NCBI GenBank assembly: GCA_045118075.1
Contig: JBGUOI010000014.1
Coordinates: forward strand, 1 to 12,303
Direction: 5' to 3'
Source: Merdiplasma sp045118075
GTDB lineage: Bacteria; Bacillota; Clostridia; Lachnospirales; Lachnospiraceae
Length of the DNA: 12,303 bases
Below the pieces are notes generated by a model, which saw nothing but the letters and a program-made list of their open reading frames with translations, was not told the DNA's origin and made no database searches. Of the stretch, positions 6,387 through 12,303 are shown piece after piece. Position 1 is the first letter of the stretch. Each line of letters begins with the position of its first letter. Both the position numbers and the translations under genes were made by a program.

Positions 6387-7145
6387 TTACTTCAGTTTGC
6401 TGTAGTCTTCATCAGACACGGCTTCCAGCCATTCCGCACCGGTTTCTTCCCCGGCCACCTCAATGGCCAGATGCGAAAACCAGGAGTCTTTAGCTGCACC
6501 GTGCCAGTGCTTTACATTCGCCGGGATGTTGATCACGCTGCCGGGCGTCATTTCAACGGCATCCTTTCCCCATTCCTGATAATAGCCCCTGCCGCCGACG
6601 CAGATCAACATCTGTCCGCCTCCGCTCTTTGCATGATGGATATGCCAGTTGTTGCGGCATCCCGGTTCAAAGGTCACGTTGAATACGGAAACCTGCTCAG
6701 TGGATAACGGCGCCAGATAGCTCTGACCGACAAAATACTGCGCATAGGCATCGTTCGGAGCTCCGATCGGGAAGAATATGGTGTTCTGGTATCTGTCCTT
6801 ATCCGTCAGCGCTGAATCTTCTTCATTCCAGACTTCTTTTGCAAGGCGGAAAACCGCCCAGCCCTTCGGCCAGCCTACATACATGGCAGCGTGGGTAATG
6901 ATGGCAGCGATCTCTTCCTTCGTTATGCCATGGGATTTGGCATTCTGCAGATGATAGGACAGGGAAGAGTCCGTAATACCGGAAGCCATCAGAGACACGA
7001 CGGTGATGATGCACTTCATCTTTACATCGATCGCTTCCTCATTCCATACTTCACCAAAGAGCACATCATCGTTGAGATGCGCGAACATCGGCGCGAATTC
7101 TCCCAGCTGGGTTCTTCCTGCAGTCTGTACGATCTTTTCAGTCAT
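6387..7145 (-). CDS. Carboxymuconolactone decarboxylase (AhpD-like) domain fused to a cupin
   Basis: A 252-residue cytoplasmic two-domain protein. Residues 1-110 are the CMD/AhpD-like helical domain (EVWNEEAIDVKMKCIITVVS, then ITKEEIAAIITHAAMYVGWP). The AhpD C-x-x-C pair is absent; only C45 lies in the right helix, so peroxidase activity of the AhpD type is unlikely. Residues 150-230 are a cupin: CRNNWHIHHAKSGGGQMLIC supplies metal ligands H168 and H170, and H213 lies in VKHWHGA. The substrate is unknown; such fusions occur in redox operons with aldo/keto reductases. ATG 7143-7145 has GAGG 8-9 nt upstream; the longer open frame to 7235 overlaps the reductase gene and is rejected. It lies 10 bp after the reductase. 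Confidence 0.92.
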   Translation of the reverse strand: MTEKIVQTAGRTQLGEFAPMFAHLNDDVLFGEVWNEEAIDVKMKCIITVVSLMASGITDSSLSYHLQNAKSHGITKEEIAAIITHAAMYVGWPKGWAVFRLAKEVWNEEDSALTDKDRYQNTIFFPIGAPNDAYAQYFVGQSYLAPLSTEQVSVFNVTFEPGCRNNWHIHHAKSGGGQMLICVGGRGYYQEWGKDAVEMTPGSVINIPANVKHWHGAAKDSWFSHLAIEVAGEETGAEWLEAVSDEDYSKLK

Positions 7146-7155
7146 TTGCTTTTCC

Positions 7156-8202
7156 TCACTTTCCGATCTTCTGATCACCCGTGGACCAGACGTGTTTTTC
7201 TTTCGCGGCGGCCGGTTTATTCTGAGCCATGACACCGGCCAACGGATGCGGCACGTAAGGCTCTTCCAGATACATGATCTCTTCCGGTTTCAGGGTAAGA
7301 TCCACTGCCTTTGCCGCGCCTTCGATATGATGAAGCTTTGTCGCGCCGACAACAGGAGATGTTCCCTTTGTCAGCAGCCAGGCAAGTGAAACTTCAGTCA
7401 TGGTCACGCAGTGCTTTTCGGCGAGCTCAGCAACGCGGGAGATGATCACATTATCCTGTGCAGCTGTCGCATCATACTTGAACTTTGCATAGGCATCTTC
7501 TTCGGCTCGCTTTGTTCCGCCTTCGCCGGGAAGTCTCGAAAGTCTGCCGGAAGCCAGGGCACTATAAGGCGTGAGCGCGATGTTCTCCTCATTGCAGTAC
7601 GGAACCATTTCCCTTTCTTCCTCACGGAAAATCAGGTTATAATGCCCCTGGATAGAGACGAACTTCGCAAAGCCTTCTTTTTCTGCAAGGGTATTGGCCT
7701 TGGCGATCTGCCAGGCAAAGCAGTTGGAGATGCCGATATATCTGACTTTACCTGCCTTCACGATATGGTTCAGACCGTCCATAACATCTTCGATGGGCGT
7801 CTGCCAGTCCCACATGTGATAGATATACAGATCCACGTAATCCATTCCAAGGTTCTGAAGACTCGTGTTGATCATGTTTTCAATGTGCTGCTGTCCACTG
7901 ATGCCGCTTTCGATCTCTTCCTGAGTTCTCGGAAGGAATTTGGTAGCGACGACCACGTCGTTCCGCTTTGCGAAATCGCGCAGAGCACGGCCGACATACT
8001 GCTCACTGGTGCCGCTCTGGTAAGCGATGGCCGTATCATAGAAATTAACACCGAGTTCCAGTCCGCGCTTTATGATCTCTCTTGTATGCTCCTCATCAAT
8101 GGTCCAGCTGTGCTGGCCTCTTCCGGGATCACCAAACCCCATGCATCCCATGCAGATCCGGGATACATTCAGTTCTGAATTGCCCAGTCTCGTATACTTC
8201 AT
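7156..8202 (-). CDS. Aldo/keto reductase
   Basis: A full-length 348-residue NADPH-dependent aldo/keto reductase. The catalytic tetrad is intact: D56 and Y61 in NFYDTAIAYQSG, K88 in VVVATKFL, and H129 in DLYIYHMWDW. Later motifs also fit: VRYIGISNCFAWQI, VSIQGHYNLIFREEE, LTPYSALASGRLSR, and the NADP-binding end SLAWLLTKGTSPVVGATKLHHIE. It reduces aldehydes or ketones in the cytoplasm; substrate unknown. ATG 8200-8202 (MKYTRLGNSEL, the normal family start) has GGGGTGG 5-6 nt upstream; an extension to 8304 would run through a hairpin and is rejected. First intact gene of the redox operon with CMD-cupin and DUF4405. Confidence 0.97.
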   Translation of the reverse strand: MKYTRLGNSELNVSRICMGCMGFGDPGRGQHSWTIDEEHTREIIKRGLELGVNFYDTAIAYQSGTSEQYVGRALRDFAKRNDVVVATKFLPRTQEEIESGISGQQHIENMINTSLQNLGMDYVDLYIYHMWDWQTPIEDVMDGLNHIVKAGKVRYIGISNCFAWQIAKANTLAEKEGFAKFVSIQGHYNLIFREEEREMVPYCNEENIALTPYSALASGRLSRLPGEGGTKRAEEDAYAKFKYDATAAQDNVIISRVAELAEKHCVTMTEVSLAWLLTKGTSPVVGATKLHHIEGAAKAVDLTLKPEEIMYLEEPYVPHPLAGVMAQNKPAAAKEKHVWSTGDQKIGK

Positions 8203-8224
8203 AGTTCCACCCCTTTCAGCCGCC

Positions 8225-8258
8225 ATCCGGAGCAACGAAAGCTGTCGCGGCTCCGGAT
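8225..8258 (-). repeat. Hairpin in the leader of the aldo/keto reductase gene
   Basis: Arms atccggagc (8225-8233) and gctccggat (8250-8258) form a perfect 9-bp stem with a 16-nt loop. In the transcript it lies 22 nt before the reductase start codon and is not followed by a T-run, so it is not a standard terminator. It may protect mRNA or affect translation. Confidence 0.5.
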
Positions 8259-8281
8259 CTCCCGCGGCTTCGAAATACAGC

Positions 8282-8326
8282 TTATTCAAACTCTGCCGCA
8301 ACATCCACGATTTCCATCATACCCAT
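8282..8326 (-). other. Short C-terminal-like scrap (MGMMEIVDVAAEFE)
   Basis: An open stretch in frame with, and just after, the stop of the chimeric remnant encodes SGILSSMGMMEIVDVAAEFE before TAA at 8282-8284. It has no ribosome binding site. It looks like the end of a protein gene lost by deletion, but I cannot name the family. Confidence 0.25.
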
Positions 8327-8344
8327 GGAGGAGAGGATCCCGGA

Positions 8345-8737
8345 TCAGTTCATCTTTCCGCAGTTGCCGACTTTTTCGCCGGTCACAAAGTACTCGTAGG
8401 TCGGGAACTCGAAGAGCACCGGCTTAAATGTATGGTAGTCGATCTTACCCTGTTCGTTCAGCACAGTTTCATCCGCATAGGTCGCCAGGATTTTGCAGAT
8501 GAAATGGCTTTTAAGGATCGCATCTGCTTCCTTGATCTCCGCAAGGTTATGGTTGGAGACGCCTATCATCGGCACGTTATCCTTGCCTTCGAAATACTTT
8601 GCCAGCTCCTCTGTCCACTTCGGAGCATCCCAGACGTTGTGAATCCAGTATACATCAAAACGATCCAGTTCCATCAGCTTCAGCTGCATCTCGATCATAT
8701 CCGCCATGGCTGTCGGGGAAGTAGAGTCCGCACAACT
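8345..8737 (-). pseudogene. Chimeric remnant: aldo/keto reductase fragment joined to a flavin reductase tail
   Basis: From about 8737 to 8507 the frame encodes an internal piece of an aldo/keto reductase: ADSTSPTAMADMIEMQLKLM, DVYWIHNVWD with the catalytic His, and VPMIGVSNHNLAEIKEADAI. The N-terminal part with Asp, Tyr and Lys is missing, as is the C-terminal NADP-binding end. From about 8503 to the TGA at 8345-8347 the same frame changes to ILATYADETVLNEQGKIDYH and KPVLFEFPTYEYFVTGEKVG, which resembles the C-terminus of flavin reductase-family proteins. A deletion fused the two in frame. Although the frame stays open to 8788, that stretch is promoter and operator DNA and there is no ribosome binding site, so it is very probably not expressed. 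Confidence 0.75.
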
Positions 8738-8752
8738 CTGACATCGTGTCAG
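8738..8752. promoter_or_regulatory. Palindromic operator 1, ctgacatcgtgtcag
   Basis: A 15-bp palindrome with perfect 6-bp arms CTGACA/TGTCAG around 3 central bases. It lies just downstream of the -10 box and its left edge is where the aldo/keto reductase remnant begins. The same motif recurs at 8774-8788. TGACA-N3-TGTCA sites suit a dimeric helix-turn-helix repressor such as TetR or MarR type; the cognate regulator is not in the window as far as can be told. Confidence 0.75.
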
Positions 8753-8759
8753 CATGTTC

Positions 8760-8788
8760 ATTATACATATATTCTGACATTGTGTCAA
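8760..8788 (-). promoter_or_regulatory. Consensus sigma-A promoter, orphaned
   Basis: TTGACA lies at 8788-8783 and TATAAT at 8765-8760 on the minus strand with a 17-nt spacer, a full consensus match. It reads into the chimeric remnant and possibly on into the aldo/keto reductase operon; no terminator is visible between. Its original gene start appears deleted. Confidence 0.85.
8774..8788. promoter_or_regulatory. Palindromic operator 2, ctgacattgtgtcaa
   Basis: Second copy of the TGACA-N3-TGTCA palindrome, overlapping the -35 box. Its centre is 36 bp from that of operator 1, so the two sites bracket the -10 box on either side. Confidence 0.75.
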
Positions 8789-8847
8789 TATTCTTTTGGT
8801 TTTATTTTTGAAGCTCCAAATAGCGCCAATTATGTTTCCACGAATGC

Positions 8848-8904
8848 AAAAAAGGGATTTCAGCAGCCAGGAGTGTGATGACCCCGAATTGCAGAAATTC
8901 CTTT
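8848..8904 (-). terminator. Probable intrinsic terminator of the DUF4143/kinase unit
   Basis: Arms at 8851-8865 (aaagggatttcagca) and 8890-8904 (tgcagaaattccttt) pair at 13 of 15 positions. The minus-strand transcript ends the stem with a run of six T (8848-8853). It lies about 120 bp after the kinase stop and just before the orphan promoter. Confidence 0.6.
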
Positions 8905-8917
8905 TATTTCAGGCTTT

Positions 8918-8982
8918 CTAATCCTCTTTTTCGTTTTCCCGTGACATCAGTACTACCGTCTCCACATGAACAGTAGCGGCAA
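8918..8982 (-). pseudogene. RumA/RlmD-like C-terminal scrap (HVETVVLMSRENEKED)
   Basis: A short frame ending in TAG at 8918-8920 encodes HVETVVLMSRENEKED. H-V-E-T-V-V-L-x-x-R is the typical end of 23S rRNA (uracil-5-)-methyltransferases of the RumA/RlmD group. Only the last residues are present and nothing of the enzyme precedes them, so this is either a gene remnant or an integration-site copy. It shares 15 identical bases with 11206-11220. Confidence 0.55.
8951..8965. repeat. 15-bp direct repeat, copy 1 (tactaccgtctccac), possible att core
   Basis: Identical to 11206-11220 in the same orientation. Both copies encode VETVV of a RumA-like tail. The 3' end of rumA is a known integration site for some conjugative elements of Gram-positive bacteria, so the pair may be attachment-site copies flanking the DUF4143/kinase cassette. 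No integrase gene is visible. Confidence 0.5.
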
Positions 8983-9025
8983 ACTAATCCAATCGGGCCA
9001 TGATGACATTGCGTTAATCAAGTAG

Positions 9026-9673
9026 TTACGGTTTTTCCTGGATGAGTCCAAAAGCTTCTTCAACCATTTTCAATGTCTGCTCAACACTTCTGTTTTCATC
9101 CCTCAGAATCACAGGAAATTCTGAATTCAGGAAACGCTCATACTTTTCCTGCGAATTGACCATCATTAAACCTCGACGGTAATTATCCATCGCCTTTTCT
9201 GCATCCGGTTCCTCCATGATCAACCTATACAGGAATTGCTTCTCCCTATCAGGTCTTTCAAAAAAACACTGTACAGAGATTCCTGGATCTGCAAGCATTA
9301 CCAGTACATGACCTGGAGCAGCAATCTTCTTCAGAGTTTCCACAGAAATATTCGTATCGACGAATACCGGCTTTCCATGCTTACACAATTCCGGCAGAAT
9401 TTTCATTTCCAATGTTTCACACTCTTTGGCCACGCCATCGATCCAGGCTGCATATTCTTCCGGTGTTCTCCGAATGAATTCATGCCAGTCTTCCAGATCT
9501 CTTGTATAGCAAAGACAGGGAAATGCTTCTTTATCCGGATTCGGGAAAAATCTATCATGATAATTCTCTTCGCAGAGTATGCCGTTGTACTTTTCAGCTA
9601 ATAGTCGGATCATCGTTGATTTTCCTGCATACGCTGTTCCGATGATGAAATATGCATTTGACAATACCTTCAT
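9026..9673 (-). CDS. P-loop NTPase, kinase-like, partner of the DUF4143 ATPase
   Basis: A 215-residue cytoplasmic protein with Walker A GTAYAGKST at residues 12-20, a likely Walker B or acceptor Asp in PVFVDTN (D106), and LADP at 127-130 followed by ERPDREKQFLYRL, a lid-like basic region. The arrangement resembles shikimate/adenylate kinase-type small-molecule kinases, but the substrate is unknown. Start ATG 9671-9673. The AAGGGG ribosome binding site immediately follows the TGA of the DUF4143 gene, with 14 bp between genes, so the two are co-transcribed. Length is complete for the group. Confidence 0.85.
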   Translation of the reverse strand: MKVLSNAYFIIGTAYAGKSTMIRLLAEKYNGILCEENYHDRFFPNPDKEAFPCLCYTRDLEDWHEFIRRTPEEYAAWIDGVAKECETLEMKILPELCKHGKPVFVDTNISVETLKKIAAPGHVLVMLADPGISVQCFFERPDREKQFLYRLIMEEPDAEKAMDNYRRGLMMVNSQEKYERFLNSEFPVILRDENRSVEQTLKMVEEAFGLIQEKP

Positions 9674-9687
9674 TTAACAAAGCCCCT

Positions 9688-10959
9688 TCAGTCTTTCAGG
9701 CATGTAACCGGAACAACATAGACTCCATCTTCACGTTTATAGGCAAATGGAGCCACTCCGCATAAAACCATCATGAATGCCGGCTCACGCATTTTTTCTG
9801 TATCAATTCTGGCTGCCAGTTTCTTAAGACTCTCAGCACCTTCATTGATCAACTTATCTCCACCCAGTTTCACTTCAATCAATCCATATCTGCCGTTTCT
9901 CAAATGAATTACAGCATCACACTCAAGACCTGTTCTGTCTCTGTAATGATATACACTGCCATCCAACGCATCTGCATATATTCTGAGATCCCTGACACAC
10001 AGGTTTTCAAATATCAATCCCATAAGTTCCAGATCATTGACCAGATCCACGGGACCGATTCCGAGCGCTGCCGCTGCAACCGAAGGGTCAATAAAGTATC
10101 TTGTATCTGATGTGCGGATCGCCGTCTTCGAACGCAGGTTAGGATTCCATGCCGGAGAATCCTCAATAACAAAAATCCTTTTTAAAGCATTCAGATATCC
10201 ATAAAGCGATTCCTTGTCGAAAGTTTCTATATCATTACTTATCACATCTGTCCTGATCGTTTCCAAAGAAACCTGCGTTGATACATTTCGGGCATAGGAT
10301 TTCATTACACGCTTTGTCCTCTCCGGATTTCTTTTCACACCATCTACTCTGGAAATGTCATCATTAACGACCGCATCATAATAATCGAAAGCCTGTCTTA
10401 AAGCGACTTTCTCAGTACGATTCAGGGCTGCCGGCCAGCCTCCCCGGCAAATCATGAAAGCAATATCGTCAATACTGTGATCATCTATTGCAGATATCTC
10501 GTTTCCGTTAAACAATTCTCTTAATGAAACCTGTCCGCTGGAATCCCTGGATTCAAATAATGACATCGGCCTCATCCTCATGCGAACGATTCGACCTGTA
10601 CCCGTATGCATATTTTCATCCAGCTTTGCCGGAACGCAAGAACCAGTAAGAATAAACTGACCGAATTCACCTCTACGGTCAACCTCATAACGCACTGCAT
10701 TCCAGATATTTGTTGCAATCTGCCATTCATCAATTAGATGCGGAACTTCACCTTCAAGAAGATTCGAAGGTTTTATTCTTGCCATTTGCTGATATTGTTC
10801 CGTCATATCCGGGCGATCCATTTCTATAACACTTTTCGCAATGTGTTTTGCTGAGGTTGTTTTACCACACCATTTAGCTCCTTCAATCAGCACTGCCCCT
10901 TTGGACTCTAAGTGACCCAGCAGCACTTTATCTGAAACCCTTTGATAATATTCTTTCAT
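9688..10959 (-). CDS. AAA ATPase with C-terminal DUF4143 domain
   Basis: A complete 423-residue ATP-binding protein of the AAA_14/DUF4143 family. Walker A is GAKWCGKTT at residues 27-35, Walker B HLIDEWQ at 74-80 (D77, E78), and sensor 1 FILTGS at 102-107; RMRMRPMSLFES at 126-137 is the family hallmark after it. The C-terminal domain has the PD-(D/E)xK-like pattern G-L-E-C-D348 ... Y-G-L-I-E362-V-K364, so a nuclease-type fold is likely, though activity is unproven in this family. Biological role is unknown; these genes are frequent in mobile and accessory regions of gut Clostridia. ATG 10957-10959 has AAGGAG 8 nt upstream. Its promoter and leader contain four 23-bp iterons. Confidence 0.93.
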   Translation of the reverse strand: MKEYYQRVSDKVLLGHLESKGAVLIEGAKWCGKTTSAKHIAKSVIEMDRPDMTEQYQQMARIKPSNLLEGEVPHLIDEWQIATNIWNAVRYEVDRRGEFGQFILTGSCVPAKLDENMHTGTGRIVRMRMRPMSLFESRDSSGQVSLRELFNGNEISAIDDHSIDDIAFMICRGGWPAALNRTEKVALRQAFDYYDAVVNDDISRVDGVKRNPERTKRVMKSYARNVSTQVSLETIRTDVISNDIETFDKESLYGYLNALKRIFVIEDSPAWNPNLRSKTAIRTSDTRYFIDPSVAAAALGIGPVDLVNDLELMGLIFENLCVRDLRIYADALDGSVYHYRDRTGLECDAVIHLRNGRYGLIEVKLGGDKLINEGAESLKKLAARIDTEKMREPAFMMVLCGVAPFAYKREDGVYVVPVTCLKD

Positions 10960-10984
10960 TGTCAGTCTCCTTTTATCATAATTG

Positions 10985-11076
10985 AACCGAGTATTTGGAT
11001 TGTTTATTGCCGAGTATATGTCCTCATTTAAACCGAGTATTTGTCCTGATTTTAACCGAGCGTTCGGATTATGTCA
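10985..11076. repeat. Four 23-bp tandem iterons upstream of the DUF4143 gene
   Basis: Copies start at 10985, 11008, 11031 and 11054, exactly 23 bp apart. They share the core aaccgagtatttgtcctg with variation; the third fits best and the second starts tgccgag. The 23-bp step is about two helical turns, so all copies face the same side of the DNA, as in iterons bound by a protein array. The fourth copy fills the promoter spacer and the other three lie in the untranslated leader, which points to repression of the DUF4143 unit. Confidence 0.85.
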
Positions 11077-11077
11077 A
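11049..11077 (-). promoter_or_regulatory. Promoter of the DUF4143/kinase unit
   Basis: TTGACA at 11077-11072 and TAAAAT at 11054-11049 on the minus strand, 17 nt apart: consensus -35 and 5 of 6 matches at -10. The spacer is the fourth iteron, which itself contains the small palindrome ccgagcgttcgg. The transcript would have a leader of about 80 nt. Confidence 0.75.
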
Positions 11078-11083
11078 TAATAC

Positions 11084-11128
11084 AAAAAGGACGTTTACTC
11101 TGGTGCGAAATGCAGGAAATAAACGTCC
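11084..11128 (-). terminator. Intrinsic terminator upstream of the DUF4143 promoter
   Basis: Perfect arms ggacgttta (11089-11097) and taaacgtcc (11120-11128) with a 22-nt loop; the minus-strand transcript continues with five T (11084-11088). It ends only 7 bp before the -35 box and would shield the cassette from upstream reading. Confidence 0.7.
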
Positions 11129-11175
11129 ATAATCAGTTCAATATTCTATTGTCTATAAGTCTTCGAGTTTTGTTC

Positions 11176-11247
11176 CTACAGTAACGAGTTCAACTTTTGT
11201 AGCAATACTACCGTCTCCACGTGGCACGAGGAAATGAAACTACTAAT
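11176..11247 (-). pseudogene. Second RumA/RlmD-like tail (CHVETVVLLQKLN)
   Basis: A 23-codon open stretch ending in TAG at 11176-11178 contains SSCHVETVVLLQKLN. The core matches the scrap at 8918-8982, but the residues on both sides differ, so these are independent copies of the short homology rather than a recent duplication. No upstream enzyme sequence is present. A second frame over the same DNA (11153-11239) is also open for 28 codons and encodes GDGSIATKVELVTVGTKLED, so which frame was ever coding is uncertain. Confidence 0.4.
11206..11220. repeat. 15-bp direct repeat, copy 2 (tactaccgtctccac)
   Basis: Exact copy of 8951-8965, same orientation, 2255 bp away. Neighbouring bases differ on both sides. 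Confidence 0.5.
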
Positions 11248-11267
11248 TCATACCCCTCGTTGGTAAA

Positions 11268-11400
11268 GGGAAACATGTCCACTGACTGCTGCCTGTTCGC
11301 AAAAATGCGGTCAGGAACATGTCAACGTTTTGCCTGTTCGTCAGGAACATGTCAACCGGTTTTAGAGGGTTGCCAGTTCACGGGAACATATCTACAAACT
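11268..11400. repeat. Repeats with gaacatgtc core (possible transposase-binding sites)
   Basis: Three adjacent units start tgcctgttcg (11290), tgcctgttcg (11331) and tgccagttca (11371), about 40 bp apart. The first two contain an identical tcaggaacatgtcaac (11311-11326 and 11341-11356); the third has cgggaacatatctac at 11381. A further gggaaacatgtccac occurs at 11268-11282. The first unit carries an 11-nt insertion. Such arrays are seen at ends of IS21-like elements. Confidence 0.65.
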
Positions 11401-11439
11401 GGAAGTTACAATTTCTTCTCCATCAAATCAAACTTACCC

Positions 11440-12219
11440 TTAATTAATCTCTTTTCTGGCAATATATATGTACCTTGCCATCCTCTGTACAAATACATCG
11501 TAAGGATCCGTAACGCAATCTGTTTGAAGCATCAGCATATCAAACCAGTCTTTATTGCCCTCTTTTTCAAAATCTCTCTGATGCAGCAACGCAGCTTCTC
11601 TTTTCTTTTTGAGCAATTCATAAGTTTCCTGAGTTATATTTTCAACTTCATACTGGATTCGGGATTTATCGAATACCTTTGCAAGTATCGTAGTCTTCTC
11701 GTTATCCGTTTTGGGCATTACATCGCCTTCCTGATAACCTACAAACAGCACTCCGTCTTTCTTTAGCCATTTTATTATCTGCTGGACAAGCTTTTCCATA
11801 TCAGGTGCAAAATACATAGTATCCATAGAAACGACCAAATCAAATTGTTCCGCAGGATAGTCCATCTCCCCGATATACCCTTGTTTAAAATCTGCTTTGG
11901 TTTGAAACAATCTCTTAGCGGTATCAATTGCATTTTCGGAATAATCGAATCCATGAATATATGCATTGGTTTTGTTCTGCAAATAGCCAAGCATCTTCCC
12001 ATTGCCGCATCCGATATCAAGTATATGAATATCTTTCCCTGAAGGAATATGGCGAAGAATTCTGTTTATCTGCTTTATCTCGCTAAATCCATCCTGAGAA
12101 AAATCTTGTCCGAAAGCATCTCTACAAAACGATTCAAAGGTTTTTGATTTCTCAGTCATCTTATAAAATTGCTCATATTCTTCATAAAACAAAAGCTTTG
12201 TATTATTCATACCTGACAT
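11440..12219 (-). CDS. Class I SAM-dependent methyltransferase
   Basis: A 259-residue cytoplasmic methyltransferase. Motif I IHILDIGCGNGKMLGYL (about 64-80) binds S-adenosylmethionine; the acidic residue ending strand 2 is in IHGFDYSENAID, and FDLVVSMDTMYFA (about 126-138) is motif II/post-motif with the strand-4 Asp. WLKKDGVLFVGYQEGD follows as motif III. The N-terminal 50 residues (YEEYEQFYKMTEKSKTFESF) are a cap typical of small-molecule methyltransferases. The substrate is unknown. Start ATG 12217-12219 has AAAGG 5 nt upstream; ATG 12208-12210 has none. Its coding sequence is visibly more AT-rich than the reductase genes, in keeping with a different origin. Confidence 0.92.
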   Translation of the reverse strand: MSGMNNTKLLFYEEYEQFYKMTEKSKTFESFCRDAFGQDFSQDGFSEIKQINRILRHIPSGKDIHILDIGCGNGKMLGYLQNKTNAYIHGFDYSENAIDTAKRLFQTKADFKQGYIGEMDYPAEQFDLVVSMDTMYFAPDMEKLVQQIIKWLKKDGVLFVGYQEGDVMPKTDNEKTTILAKVFDKSRIQYEVENITQETYELLKKKREAALLHQRDFEKEGNKDWFDMLMLQTDCVTDPYDVFVQRMARYIYIARKEIN

Positions 12220-12235
12220 CGTTACCTTTGCTCAA

Positions 12236-12303
12236 TTATTCTGTAAGATAATGCATCAAACCATTACATAACCTCTCCAGCCGCGTACGGAATAGTATGA
12301 ATC
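12236..12303 (-). CDS. Possible C-terminus of an unknown upstream gene (partial)
   Basis: An open frame enters from the right edge and ends at TAA 12236-12238, with the last residues RLERLCNGLMHYLTE. The stop is 16 bp before the methyltransferase start, a usual operon distance. With 22 codons visible it cannot be identified and might be chance. Confidence 0.3.
   Translation of the reverse strand, partial: FILFRTRLERLCNGLMHYLTE

Larger units (their letters stand above)
11129..11439. mobile_element. Gene-free stretch of mobile-element debris (possible IS21-type end)
   Basis: No convincing gene is present in these 311 bp. They hold the second 15-bp repeat (11206-11220) with a RumA-like tail, and the about 40-bp repeats at 11290-11400 with ggaacatgtc motifs described separately. 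Multiple internal repeats at an end are typical of IS21-family elements, but no transposase gene remains, so this is a tentative call on a remnant. Confidence 0.4.

Noticed and set aside
5886..6707. 273-codon plus-strand frame opposite the DUF4405 and CMD-cupin genes
   Set aside because: It crosses two well-supported minus-strand genes and its residue pattern is rich in His, Arg and Pro without domain motifs, as expected of a shadow.
8738..8788. Start of the chimeric ORF at ATG 8786-8788 or 8760-8762
   Set aside because: These codons lie within the promoter hexamers and cannot be in the transcript from that promoter with a ribosome binding site.
7411..8878. Long plus-strand frames opposite the aldo/keto reductase
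   Set aside because: They mirror codon bias of the reductase and remnant on the other strand and lack known motifs or a ribosome binding site.
10985..11076. CRISPR array
   Set aside because: The repeats are contiguous 23-bp copies with no unique spacers between them and no cas genes are present.
11221..11766. 181-codon plus-strand frame over the repeats and methyltransferase end
   Set aside because: It runs antisense into a motif-complete methyltransferase and its first part is repeat DNA; cysteine-rich repetition comes from the repeated bases.

Overview
The window looks like a piece of accessory chromosome from a Gram-positive anaerobe of the class Clostridia, most likely Lachnospiraceae. 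This rests on protein style, strong AGGAGG-type ribosome binding sites, consensus sigma-A promoters, mid-range base composition, and the families present: GNAT, VOC, DUF4405, DUF4143 ATPase and CMD-cupin fusion. The genus cannot be read from the sequence. All convincing genes are on the minus strand, so transcription runs from high to low coordinates; long plus-strand frames are antisense shadows.

Right end (12303-11129): the tail of a possible unknown gene, a SAM-dependent methyltransferase (11440-12219), then about 310 bp of mobile-element debris. That debris holds about 40-bp repeats resembling an IS21-type end and a short frame matching the end of an RumA/RlmD-type rRNA methyltransferase.

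Cassette (11128-8848): a terminator, a near-consensus promoter embedded in four 23-bp iterons, a DUF4143 ATPase (9688-10959), a P-loop kinase-like protein (9026-9673), and a second rumA-like tail plus terminator. A 15-bp sequence is repeated exactly at 8951 and 11206, so this two-gene unit may be an inserted cassette.

Middle (8788-5431): an orphan consensus promoter with two palindromic operators reads into a chimeric remnant (aldo/keto reductase fragment fused to a flavin reductase tail). An intact redox operon follows: aldo/keto reductase, CMD-cupin protein and a DUF4405 haem-type membrane protein. Flavodoxin-like C-terminal scraps lie on both sides of the membrane protein gene, and a terminator closes the unit.

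Left part (5401-1): a consensus promoter whose -10 box lies in the loop of a perfect 19-bp inverted repeat drives a TetR regulator. About 5.4 kb of closely packed co-directional genes follow with no clear terminator: nucleotidyltransferase, broken GyrI-like protein, frameshifted GNAT, small P-loop protein, GNAT remnant, isochorismatase-fold hydrolase, a 23-codon coupled ORF, flavodoxin-fold oxidoreductase, VOC protein, GNAT and the start of a probable NlpC/P60-like amidohydrolase. This resembles a collection of small detoxification or modification genes, possibly under TetR control, in active decay: at least four remnants or broken genes are visible. No complete new system is proven; the iteron-controlled DUF4143/kinase cassette and the two operator-promoters are the best leads.
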